Both the position numbers and the translations under genes were made by a program. The notes beneath the pieces were generated by a model. The model was not told the DNA's origin. It ran no database searches and worked only from the letters and a program-made list of their open reading frames with translations. From NCBI RefSeq assembly GCF_001642575.1, contig NZ_LXNG01000055.1:1-64000 (forward strand): DNA of 64,000 nucleotides, given 5' to 3'. Positions 9,046 through 18,300 of the stretch are shown in pieces (position 1 is the first letter of the stretch; the number at the start of each line of letters is the position of its first letter). This DNA is from Xanthomonas floridensis (GTDB lineage: Bacteria; Pseudomonadota; Gammaproteobacteria; Xanthomonadales; Xanthomonadaceae).

Positions 9046-9620
9046 GCGCGGCGCCCTCACCGCTCGCGGGACACGCCGTGAACCCGTCCCTGGGGGCTCG
9101 ATGGCGGCATCTATGCCGCCAACGAGCCCGCGAGCGGCGAGGGCACCGCGTCGAGAGTTTGCAGGCTGTCTTACTGAAAGCTTCGCGCACCGGCCTTCGT
9201 GACTGGTCATCGCTGACTTAGCCTGATTAGTCGAGCGCGCGGCGCCCTCACCGCTCGCGGGACACGCCGTGAACCCGTCCCTGGGGGCTCGATGGCGGCA
9301 TCCATGCCGCCAACGGTCCCGCAATCGGCGAGGGCGCCCCGCCAGACAGTTTGCTGGCTGTTTTATTGAAAGCTTCGCGCGCCGGACATCGTGACTGGTC
9401 ATCGCTCACTTAGCCTGATTAGTCGAGCGCGCGGCGCCCTCACCGCTCGCGGGACACGCCGTGAACCCGTCCCCGGGGGCTCGATGGCGGCATCCATGCC
9501 GCCAACGAGCCCGCAAGCGGCGAGGGCAGCGCACCAGACAGGATGTTGGTCGCTCGTTGAAGAGCGAGCACGCCGCGTGGCGCGGTTTGCTGATTGCTTT
9601 GTTGGAAGCTCTGCGCACCG
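9046..9620. repeat. Three tandem copies of a ~191-bp hairpin repeat (module A)
   Basis: Units start at 9046, 9237 and 9429, spaced 191 and 192 bp, each with GCGCGGCGCCC at the same point. In each unit CGCTCGCGGGAC pairs with a complementary arm about 75 bp further on, and an inner palindrome GGCGGCATCCATGCCGCC sits between. A shared tail follows (TTGCTGGCTG-type text, then CATCGTGACTGGTC). The third unit carries an insertion near 9545-9575. A single diverged copy occurs at 39656-39753. Confidence 0.85.
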
Positions 9621-9635
9621 ACCATCGTGATTGGT

Positions 9636-9737
9636 CCTTGCCGGCCTACCGTCGCGGGACCTTACGCGGCATGGATGCCGCGTAAGAGCTTACAAGGACG
9701 TACTTGCAGCGTGTCCCGCGATGGTAGGCCGGCAAGG
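9636..9737. repeat. Nested cruciform-like hairpin (module B)
   Basis: Outer arms of 25 bases (9636-9660 and 9713-9737) pair with one mismatch. Inside them is a second perfect hairpin with 12-base arms (CTTACGCGGCAT at 9661-9672, ATGCCGCGTAAG at 9675-9686) and a two-base loop. The same structure is found at 39864-39965, again just after a module A hairpin. Confidence 0.85.
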
Positions 9738-9860
9738 GCCCTGCAACGAAGTCGCCGATTGGAGGCTCTCCAACTGGTCCATCCGCGCTATTAGAGACAA
9801 CCGCTTCGAGTCGTCGCTTGGTCTGGATGCAGTCAAGCCCTTCAAGTCAAGGCACAAAAA

Positions 9861-9883
9861 AAGCCCCGGCACTGCCGGGGCTT
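9861..9883 (-). terminator. Rho-independent terminator of tetR-acrA-acrB
   Basis: AAGCCCCGGC, a 3-base loop and GCCGGGGCTT form a perfect 10-bp stem. On the minus strand it is followed by a run of seven T residues, 24 bp past the acrB stop. A shorter T run on the plus strand may make it weakly bidirectional. Confidence 0.85.
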
Positions 9884-9906
9884 TTGGTTTGCAACGAATG
9901 CCTGGC

Positions 9907-12900
9907 TCAGCGATCCGGGCGGTGCGTGCCCGAATCGTTCTGTGCGACCAGATATTCCTTGGACTGCTCGTCCAGCTTGTCGCCCAGCATGCGGCGCACC
10001 ACCACGAAGAACAGCGGGATGAAGATCACGCCGAGCACGGTGGCGAACACCATGCCGCCGATCACGCCGGTACCGATGGAGTGACGCGAGTTGGCGCCGG
10101 CACCGGTGGAGATGGCCAGCGGCAACACGCCCAGGATGAACGCGAACGAAGTCATCAGGATCGGGCGGAAACGCAGATGCGCCGCTTCCAGGGTCGCCTC
10201 GCGCAGGGTCTTGCCCGCCGCACGCTGCTCCACCGCGAATTCCACGATCAGGATCGCGTTCTTCGCCGCCAGACCAATCACCGTGATCATGCCGATCTTG
10301 AAGTACAGATCGTTCGGCAGGCCACGCAGCATCGAGAAGGTGATCGCCCCCAGCACGCCGATCGGCACCACCATCAGCACCGCCACCGGAATCGACCAGC
10401 TCTCGTAGAGTGCGGCCAGGCACAGGAACACCACCACCACCGACAACGCCAGCAGCAGCGTCGCCGCGTTACCGGCAATGATTTCCTGGTACGACATGCC
10501 GCTCCAGTCGAAGCCGAAGCCTGGCGGTAGATCGTTGTTGACGATCTCTTCCATTGCGTTCATCGCCTGGCCGGAGCTGCCGCCGGGCGCCGGATTACCG
10601 ACGATGTTCACCGCCGAATAGCCGTTGTAGCGGTTCAGCGCCGGCGAGGCGTAGGTCCATTCGGCCTTGACCACATTGCTCAGCGGAATCATGCCGGGTT
10701 GCCCGTCGGCACCGGTGGCGGTGCTGCTGGGAGTGAAGAAGTTGCGCAACGACTCGGGGCCGGTACGGAACTGATCGTCGGCACGGATGTTGACGCGCTT
10801 GATGCGGCCTTCGGAGAAGTAGTCGTTGACATACACCGGCGCCAGCATCAGCTGGATCGAGCTGTAGATGTCGCTGACTTCCAGGCCCATCGACTGGGCC
10901 TGCACGCGGTCCACATGCAACTGCAGCTGCGGCGAGTTTTCCAGGCCGTTCGGACGCACGCCCACCATGGTGTCGGCCTTTTGCGCTGCCTTGCCCAGCA
11001 CGATGTTGCGCGCCTGGGTCAAGGCTTCCTGGCCTGCGCCGGAGCGGTCCTGCAGCCACATGTCGAAGCCGCCGAACTGGCCAAGGCCCTGTACGGTGGG
11101 CAGGTTGACCACGAAGATCTGCGCGCCCTTGATGCCGTAGAAGGCGCCATTGAGCTGCTGGATCAACTGCTCGGCAGTGACGTCACGTTCTTCCCACGGC
11201 TTGAGCCGGATGAAGCCCATGCCGACGTTTTCGCCCGAGCCCAGGAAGCTGAAGCCGGCGATCTGCAGCATGCCTTCCACGGCCGGCTGCTTGTCCAGCA
11301 CCGCACGCATCTGCGCAAACGCTTCGTTGGTGCGGATCTTGGTAGCGCCCGGCGGCAGCTGCACGATGGCCACCGCAAAGCCCTGGTCTTCTTCCGGCAG
11401 GAAGCTGCCCGGCATGCGGGTGAACAGGAAGCCGCACAGCACCACCAGCACCACGAACACGATCATCCACGGCGGCGAGCGCTTCAACGTGTGACCCACC
11501 ACGCCGACATAGCGATGCGCCAACTTGTCGTAGTACTTGTCGAAGGTGCGGTAGACCCAGTTCTTCTTGTCCGAATGGGTGGGCTTGAGGAAGCTGGCGC
11601 ACAACGCCGGGGTGAAGGTCAGCGCCAGGAACGCGGAGAAGCCCATCGACATGGCGATGGTCAGCGCGAACTGCTTGTAGATCGCACCGGAGGCGCCCGG
11701 CTGCAGCGAGGAGGGGATGAACACCGCCGCCAGCACCACGGTGATGGCCACCACCGCGCCGGTGATCTGGGTCATCGCCTTCTGCGTGGCCGCCTTCGGC
11801 TCCAGATGCTCCTCGCTCATGATGCGTTCGACGTTCTCGATCACCACGATCGCATCGTCCACCACGATGCCGATCGCCAGCACCATCGCAAACAGCGTCA
11901 GCTGGTTGATGGTGAAGCCGATGGCGTACATGCCGAAGAACGTGCCCAGCAGCGCCACCGGGATCACCAGGGTCGGGATGACCGTGGCGCGGAAGTTCTG
12001 CAGGAACAGCAGCATCACCAGGAACACCAGCACGATGGCTTCCACCAGCGTGTGCACCACTTCCTCGATGGAGATGCGCACGAAGGTGGTCGACTCGTAC
12101 GGTGCAAACCAGGTCACGCCCTGCGGGAAGGTGGGCTGCAGCTCGTCGAGCTTGGCCCCGACCGCTTCAGACACGTTCAGTGCGTTGGCGCCCGGCAGCA
12201 GCTGGATACCGAAGGCACCGGTCGGCTTGCCGTTGTACTGGGTGTCGAAGCCGTAGTTGCTCGGCCCCACGGTGACGCGCGCCACGTCCTTCAGGCGCAC
12301 GGTGGCGCCGTTGTTGTCGGTGCGCAGGATGATGTCTTCAAATTCCTGCGGCGAGCTGAAACGCCCTTCGGCCGACACGGTGGCGGTGAAGCTGATGCCG
12401 TCGGGCGTGGGGTCGGCGCCGACCGAACCGGCAGCGAACTGCACGTTCTGGTTGCGCACCGCGGTCAGCACCTGGGTGGCCGACAGGTTGTAGCCCTGCA
12501 GCTTTTCCGGGTTCAACCAGATGTTCATCGCGTACTCGGCGCCGAACTGGTTGGTGCTGCCCACGCCGGGCACGCGCGAGATCTGCTCGAGCACGCGCGA
12601 ACCGACGATGTCGTTGAGCGCATCGCGGTCGATCGACGGGTTGTCCGAGCGCAGCGCTGCCACCATCAGGAAGCCGGCGTTGGCCTTGGCCACCACCACA
12701 CCTTGCTGGGTGACTTCGGACGGCAGGCGCGGCGTGGCCAGCGACACCTTGTTCTGCACCTGCACCTGCGCGATATCCGCGTCGGTGCCGGTTTCGAAGG
12801 TCAGCGTGATGGTCACGCGGCCGTTGGAGGCCGACGAAGAGTTGAAGTACAGCAGGTGGTCGATACCGGTGAGCTGCTGCTCGATGACCTGCGTCACCGC

Positions 12901-13077
12901 CTTTTCGGCGGTGTCGGCACTGGCACCGGGGAAGTTGGCGGTGACGGTGACCTGCGGCGGGGCGATCGTGGGGTACGACTCGATACCCAGATTCAGGATC
13001 GAGATCACGCCCGCAAGCGAGATCAGGATCGCCACCACCCAGGCAAAGATCGGGTGTTCGATAAAAAACTTAGGCAT
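9907..13077 (-). CDS. acrB: RND multidrug efflux permease (HAE1 family)
   Basis: Inner-membrane proton/drug antiporter of 1056 residues, full length for AcrB/MexB homologues. It begins MPKFFIEHPIFAWV. The periplasmic porter domain contains FPGASADTAE, and the intramembrane proton-relay helix around AIGIVVDDAIVVIENVER carries the paired aspartates. A second membrane block has IGLAAKNAILIVEFA. It starts 12 bp after the acrA stop. With AcrA it would form a tripartite pump, but no outer-membrane factor is encoded beside it. The closest well-known relatives (AcrB, MexB, SmeE) cannot be separated without alignment. Confidence 0.95.
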   Translation of the reverse strand: MPKFFIEHPIFAWVVAILISLAGVISILNLGIESYPTIAPPQVTVTANFPGASADTAEKAVTQVIEQQLTGIDHLLYFNSSSASNGRVTITLTFETGTDADIAQVQVQNKVSLATPRLPSEVTQQGVVVAKANAGFLMVAALRSDNPSIDRDALNDIVGSRVLEQISRVPGVGSTNQFGAEYAMNIWLNPEKLQGYNLSATQVLTAVRNQNVQFAAGSVGADPTPDGISFTATVSAEGRFSSPQEFEDIILRTDNNGATVRLKDVARVTVGPSNYGFDTQYNGKPTGAFGIQLLPGANALNVSEAVGAKLDELQPTFPQGVTWFAPYESTTFVRISIEEVVHTLVEAIVLVFLVMLLFLQNFRATVIPTLVIPVALLGTFFGMYAIGFTINQLTLFAMVLAIGIVVDDAIVVIENVERIMSEEHLEPKAATQKAMTQITGAVVAITVVLAAVFIPSSLQPGASGAIYKQFALTIAMSMGFSAFLALTFTPALCASFLKPTHSDKKNWVYRTFDKYYDKLAHRYVGVVGHTLKRSPPWMIVFVVLVVLCGFLFTRMPGSFLPEEDQGFAVAIVQLPPGATKIRTNEAFAQMRAVLDKQPAVEGMLQIAGFSFLGSGENVGMGFIRLKPWEERDVTAEQLIQQLNGAFYGIKGAQIFVVNLPTVQGLGQFGGFDMWLQDRSGAGQEALTQARNIVLGKAAQKADTMVGVRPNGLENSPQLQLHVDRVQAQSMGLEVSDIYSSIQLMLAPVYVNDYFSEGRIKRVNIRADDQFRTGPESLRNFFTPSSTATGADGQPGMIPLSNVVKAEWTYASPALNRYNGYSAVNIVGNPAPGGSSGQAMNAMEEIVNNDLPPGFGFDWSGMSYQEIIAGNAATLLLALSVVVVFLCLAALYESWSIPVAVLMVVPIGVLGAITFSMLRGLPNDLYFKIGMITVIGLAAKNAILIVEFAVEQRAAGKTLREATLEAAHLRFRPILMTSFAFILGVLPLAISTGAGANSRHSIGTGVIGGMVFATVLGVIFIPLFFVVVRRMLGDKLDEQSKEYLVAQNDSGTHRPDR

Positions 13078-13089
13078 GTCCGGGTTCCG

Positions 13090-14409
13090 TCACTGCTGCT
13101 TGGACTGGGAGTCGGCCGGTTGCGCGGCCGCGTCCTGCTTGGGCTGGTTCTGCGCGGCCGGGGCAGCGGCATCGGCCGTATCGGCCGCAGGTGCGCCCTC
13201 CGCCTTGCCGGCCTGGCCGGCGGCCGGTGCCGCACCCGGGGCAGCGCCCGGTGCACCGGGCTGCGCGCCGGCGGCCGGCTTGTTCGGATCCCACGGCACG
13301 CCCTTGGCCGGCTGACCTTCCTTGGCTTTCTGCACGCCGTCGACGATGACCTGGTCGCCCGGTGCCACACCGCCGGTCACGATCCACTGGCCCTTCTGCT
13401 GGCCGTCCACGGTGAGGTTCTTGCGTACCACCTTGCCGTCCTTGCCCAGCACCAGCGCATAGGCGCCGGTTGCATCGCGCTGCAGCGCCTGCTGCGGCAC
13501 CAGATAGGCATTGTTGCGCTGGCCCAGGCTGGCCTTGAAGGTCACGAACGCACCCGGCAGCAACGCCAGCTCGGGGTTGGGCAGGGTGGCGCGCAGCGAC
13601 ACCGCGCCGGTGCTCGGGTCCACCGTCACCGCCGACACGTCCAGCGTGCCGGGGTGCGGGTACAGGGTGCCGTTGCCCAGTTCCACACTGATGGTGGACT
13701 TGCCGTCGCCGCTGAGCTGCACGTTGCCGCTGCTCTGCGCCTGACGCAGCGCGGCCAGTTCTTCGCTGCTCATCGCGAAGTTCACGTACAGCGGGTCGAT
13801 CTGGTCCACGGTGGTCAGCAGGGTGGCTTCACCAGCACCGACCAGGGCGCCCTCGGTGACGCGCTGGATCCCGGCGCGACCGGTGATCGGCGAGGTGACG
13901 CTGGCGAAGCTGAGCTGGATCCTGGCGGCCTGGACCGCACCGCGCGCCTGCTGCACGCTGGCGCCAGAAGAGCGCTCGGTGGCTTCGGCGTTGTCGATGT
14001 CGGCGCGCGACACATATTGCTGTGGTGCCAGGCTGCGCGCGCGCTTGGCGGCGATCTGCGCGTTGGCATAGGTGGCCTCGGCGGCCGCCAGCTGGCCCTG
14101 GGCCTGCAGCAGCGTGGCCTTCAGCGGTTCCGGGTCGATCTGGAACAGCGGCTGGCCTTCCTTGACGTCGGTGCCTTCGGTGTACAGGCGCTTGAGCACC
14201 ACGCCGTCGACGCGGGCGCGCACGTCGGCCGAGCGGAACGCCGACAGGCGGCCCACCAGGTCGCGCTCCAGCGGCAGCGTCTGCGGCTTCATTTCCAGCA
14301 CCGAGACCTCCGGCGGCGGCGGCGCCTGCTGTTGTTCTGGCTTGCTGCAGGCAGCGAGCGCCACGGTGATGGCCAGGGCCAGGCCGAAGGTGCGGAGCGG
14401 GGCAATCAT
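13090..14409 (-). CDS. acrA: RND efflux periplasmic adaptor lipoprotein
   Basis: Membrane-fusion adaptor of 439 residues linking AcrB to an outer-membrane channel. The start at 14409 gives a lipoprotein signal with the lipobox LAAC at about residue 21. Next come the lipoyl-like VDGVVLKRLYTEGTDVKEGQPLFQID, a coiled-coil hairpin rich in Ala/Gln, and the second lipoyl half SFASVTSPITGRAGI. The last 75 or so residues are a low-complexity Ala/Pro/Gly/Gln tail not normally present in AcrA. It lies 14 bp behind tetR and 12 bp ahead of acrB. Confidence 0.93.
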   Translation of the reverse strand: MIAPLRTFGLALAITVALAACSKPEQQQAPPPPEVSVLEMKPQTLPLERDLVGRLSAFRSADVRARVDGVVLKRLYTEGTDVKEGQPLFQIDPEPLKATLLQAQGQLAAAEATYANAQIAAKRARSLAPQQYVSRADIDNAEATERSSGASVQQARGAVQAARIQLSFASVTSPITGRAGIQRVTEGALVGAGEATLLTTVDQIDPLYVNFAMSSEELAALRQAQSSGNVQLSGDGKSTISVELGNGTLYPHPGTLDVSAVTVDPSTGAVSLRATLPNPELALLPGAFVTFKASLGQRNNAYLVPQQALQRDATGAYALVLGKDGKVVRKNLTVDGQQKGQWIVTGGVAPGDQVIVDGVQKAKEGQPAKGVPWDPNKPAAGAQPGAPGAAPGAAPAAGQAGKAEGAPAADTADAAAPAAQNQPKQDAAAQPADSQSKQQ

Positions 14410-14423
14410 CAGGAGGAACTCCG

Positions 14424-15083
14424 TTAGGGTCTTGAAGTGAGAAGGGTGAGCGGGGCCAGCGCGGGCGCGGCGCTGGCCGCGGCAAACGCCCGCAAAAAGG
14501 TGTCGACGGCGAACTGCGCCCACTGCTGCCTGGCGGCAAGGCCGGCGCGATGGGGAACCTGGAAGCGTTGGCGATCGAAATCCAGTCCTACGATCATGCT
14601 CAGCAACAGTTCGGCCATGAAGTGCGGATCGTCATGGCGCAGCTGCCCGGCGCTCATCGCCTGCTCGAAACGATGCGCCAGGCGCTGCTGCATGCCGACC
14701 ACGCCCTCGTGGAAGATCTGCTGGGATTGATCGGGGAACCGGTGCGACTCGGCTTCCACCAAACGGCAGGTCTGTAACACATCCGGGCTGTTGAGGCGGT
14801 CAAGATGCGCCAGCGCAAACGCCAGCAGATCCTCGCGCAGATCGCCGGACACCGCGCCCAGCGGCACCGTGGCCAGATGCACATGGTCCTGCAGCACGTC
14901 GCGCAACAGGTTTTCTTTACACCCGTAATAGCTGTAGAGCGTCTGCTTGGAACATCCCGCGCGCTCGGCCACCGCGTCCATGCTCAGCCGCATTCCGCGC
15001 TCGGCAAGCAAGGTATGCACGGCAGCATGGATGCGGCGGTCGCAGTCCGAACGCCGGGCAGCACGGGGGGAACGAGGGGTCAT
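14424..15083 (-). CDS. acrR: TetR/AcrR-family repressor of the acrAB operon
   Basis: 219-residue regulator with an N-terminal TetR helix-turn-helix (about 15-62: SMDAVAERAGCSKQTLYSYYGCKENLL) and a helical ligand-binding C-terminal domain. It is the first gene of tetR-acrA-acrB on one strand, unlike the usual divergent acrR. The ATG at 15083 has no ribosome site, and a TATAGT box lies only 8 bp upstream, so the transcript may be leaderless. An imperfect palindrome covers that box, suggesting autorepression. The symbol is by analogy. Confidence 0.88.
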   Translation of the reverse strand: MTPRSPRAARRSDCDRRIHAAVHTLLAERGMRLSMDAVAERAGCSKQTLYSYYGCKENLLRDVLQDHVHLATVPLGAVSGDLREDLLAFALAHLDRLNSPDVLQTCRLVEAESHRFPDQSQQIFHEGVVGMQQRLAHRFEQAMSAGQLRHDDPHFMAELLLSMIVGLDFDRQRFQVPHRAGLAARQQWAQFAVDTFLRAFAAASAAPALAPLTLLTSRP

Positions 15084-15091
15084 GGCGGTAG

Positions 15092-15111
15092 ACTATACCG
15101 TCCAGTTTAGT
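15092..15111. promoter_or_regulatory. Candidate AcrR operator overlapping the tetR promoter
   Basis: ACTATACCGTCCAGTTTAGT is an imperfect 20-bp palindrome (14 of 20 positions symmetric) starting 8 bp upstream of the tetR ATG. On the minus strand it contains TATAGT, a plausible -10 box. The position suits autorepression of the efflux operon. Confidence 0.5.
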
Positions 15112-15373
15112 TTTTAAACAGCCTTGACGATCGCGGTTTGCTCTGCACAACGCCCTGTGTGGCAAGCCTTGTGCCGGTGCCGGTGCTGGACTTTGCCGGA
15201 TCTGGCGATCCAGCGCACGGCGGGCTCGCGCTGTGAGGCAAAACTACAGAGTCATAGCGCTTTGACGCCATTGCCGCGCCCGCTGGGTACAGTGCTTTTG
15301 CGCTATGCAGCAAGGCGTTGTCACGGTGCATCGGTACAATTCAGGTTTTCCACCGAGCATTCCAGCTCTACTC

Positions 15374-18300
15374 ATGACAGCCAAGAAAGCCGCTTCGAAA
15401 TCGTCCACGACGTCGGTCAAACCGGTCGCCGAACGTGCCGTCCCCGTGCTTGCCACCGAACCGCAGGCGGTCACCCTCGAGCCGGTGTTTGCCGCGTTGC
15501 GCAAGCGCTACCCGGCCGCCCGCCAGGCGGAGGTCCAGGCGTTCGCCGCCGACTTCTATCGGCGCATGGAGGAAGACGAATTCCCGAACCACCCGCCCGA
15601 GCAGTGGGCGGCGCTGGCGTCGGACATGCTGGAGTTCGCGCGCAACCGCAAGGCCGGTACGGTCAATGTGCGGGTGTTCAACCCCACCCTGAAGAGCCAC
15701 GGCTACGAGTCGCCGCACACGCTGCTGCAGATCGTCAACGACGACATGCCGTTCCTGGTGGATTCGGTCAGCATGACCCTGTCGGACCTGGGGATCGGCG
15801 TGCACGTGCTCGGCCACCCGGTGCTGCGCATCGCGCGCGACAAGTCCGGCAAGCTGACCGCTGTGGGCGAGGGCAAGAGCGAGTCGCTGATGGTGCTGGA
15901 GATCGACCGCCAGCCAGCCGATGAAATGCCCAAGGTGGAAGCGGCGGTGCGCAAGGTGCTGGGCGAAGTGCGCGCCATCGTGCACGACTGGGCCGCAATG
16001 CGCGAAAAGATGGTGATGCTGGCCGACGATCTGGCCACCCGCCGCCTGCCGATCGACGACATCAGCCGTCACGAGGCGCAGGAATTCCTGCGCTGGGCCG
16101 CCGCCGACCATTTCACCTTCTTCGGCTACCGCGAATACCGCGTGGAGAAGCAGGATGGGCAGGAGGTGCTGGCACCGGTGGAAGAATCCGGGCTGGGCCT
16201 GATGCGCGGCCACGACACCTCGCCGGCACGCCCGGTGACCACGCTGGCGGCGCATGGCCTGAATGCCTCGTCCAAGCTCAAGGACGCGTTGATCCTGACC
16301 AAGACCAATGCACGTTCGCGCGTGCACCGGGTTGGGTACATGGATTACATCGGCATCCTGGAATTCGACGCCAAGGGCCGCATCGTCGGCGAACAGCGCT
16401 TCCTGGGCCTGTTCACCTCCAGCGCCTATAACCGCCGCCCGTGGGAAATCCCGCTGGTGCGCCAGCGCCACGAATACGTGATGAGCAAGTCCGGGCTGAC
16501 CCCGAGCAGCCATAGTGGCAAGGCGCTGCGGCATATCCTGGAGACGCTGCCGCGCGAAGAGCTGTTCCAGTCCAACGAAGAAGAGCTGTATCGCACCGCG
16601 ATCGGCATCCTGGGCCTGCAGGAGCGTGTGCGCAGCCGCATGTTCCTGCGCCGCGACAAGTACAGCCGTTTCATTTCGGCGCTGGTGTACATCCCGCGCG
16701 AGCGCTTCAACACCGATGTGCGTCTGCGTATCGAGGCGCTGCTCAAAGACGCCTTGCATGGCGAGTACATCGACTCGTCGGTGGTGCTGGGCGAATCGCC
16801 GCTGGCGCAGCTGCATCTGATCGTGCGGCCCAAGAGCGGCGAAGCGCTGGAATTCAATACCACCGAACTCGAATCGCGGCTGGCGCATCTGTTGCGCAAC
16901 TGGCGCGATGCGCTGCGCGAGGCGCTGGTGGCGCGGCACGGTGAGGCCAATGGCCTGCGCATGGCGGCCAACTTCGGCCGCGCGCTGCCGGCCGGCTATA
17001 TCGAAGATTCGTCGATCGAATCGGCGGTGTCCGACGTCGAACACCTGGCAACCCTCGATGGCCCGGATGACCTGCATCTGAGCCTGCAGGAAATCCGTCG
17101 CGACGATGGCATGCGCCTGGATGCGGGCGAAGGCTTGCGATTGAAGCTGTATCGCCAGCTCGACGACATTCCGTTGTCCGATGCGATGCCGATGATGGAA
17201 AACATGGGCCTGCGCGTGATCTCCGAGCGGCCGTATCGGCTGCAGGTGGGCGAAACGCCGGTCTATATCCAGGATTTCGAGGTCGAATCCACCGCCGGCA
17301 AGATCAATGCAGCCAGCGCCGATGCCAGCTTCGGCGAAGCGTTCGAGCGCATCTGGAACGGCGATGCCGAAAACGACGGCTTTAATCGCCTGATCCTGGC
17401 CGCCGGCCTGCACTGGCGTCAGGTCGCGCTGCTGCGCGGCTACTGCAAGTATCTGCTGCAGACCGCGGTGCCGTTTTCGCAGGCCTACGTCGAAGCGACC
17501 TTCACCCGTTACCCGTTGCTGGCGCGTTTGCTGGTGGAGCTGTTCGAAGCGCGCTTCGACCCGTCCACCGGCAGCGAAACCAAGGCACAGATCTTCGCCG
17601 GCCAGGAGCGCCTGCGCGAAGAACTCTCCGCGCTGGCAGGCGGCGACGACGCCACCTTGAAGGCACTGGAGCCGGTGCTGGAGGCACGTGGCAGCGACCG
17701 CGCCGCGCAGCAGGAGGCCACCCGCGCCACGCTGTTGAAGTTGATGGACCGCGTCTCCAGCCTGGACGAAGACCGCATCCTGCGCAGCTTCATCGATGTG
17801 ATCGATGCGACCTTGCGCACCAACTACTACCAGACCGATAAACAGGGCAAGCACGGCCACTGCATCAGCTTCAAGCTGGATTCGGCGCTGGTGCCGGACC
17901 TGCCCAAGCCGCGTCCGTACCGCGAAATCTTCGTCTACGGCCCGCGCGTGGAAGGCGTGCACCTGCGCTTCGGCGCGGTCGCACGTGGCGGCCTGCGCTG
18001 GTCGGATCGTCGTGAGGATTTCCGCACCGAGGTGCTGGGGCTGGTCAAGGCGCAGATGGTCAAGAACACCGTCATCGTGCCGGTCGGCGCCAAGGGCGGT
18101 TTCTACGTCAAGCGTTCGCCTGTTGGCGGCGACCGCGATGCGATCCAGGCCGAAGGCATCGCCTGCTACAAGCTGTTTATCCAGGGCCTGCTCGACATCA
18201 CCGACAACATCGTCGGCGGCAAGATCGTGCCGCCGCCGCAGGTGGTGCGTCACGACCAGGACGACCCGTACCTGGTGGTCGCCGCCGATAAGGGCACCGC

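Larger units (their letters stand above)
8940..9860. other. Gene-free spacer rich in palindromic repeats
   Basis: About 920 bp between fruR and the acrAB terminator. It contains three tandem hairpin units (9046-9620) and a separate nested hairpin (9636-9737). Short ORFs here are translations of repeats and have no ribosome sites. I see no gene. Confidence 0.8.

Noticed and set aside
9046..9620. CRISPR array
   Set aside because: Units are 191 bp with internal hairpins, not short repeats with unique spacers, and no cas gene is present.
9391..9794. Small ORFs in the hairpin array, with peptides such as MAASMPPTSP
   Set aside because: The same peptides recur wherever the repeats occur and follow the DNA palindromes; no ribosome sites.
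10699..14427. 1242-codon plus-strand ORF opposite acrA and acrB
   Set aside because: Mirror frame of two clear RND genes; no ribosome site and no recognisable domain.
15263..15294. TTGACG and TACAGT as promoter of glutamate dehydrogenase
   Set aside because: Spacing of 20 bp is outside the usual 16-18 range; it may be chance.
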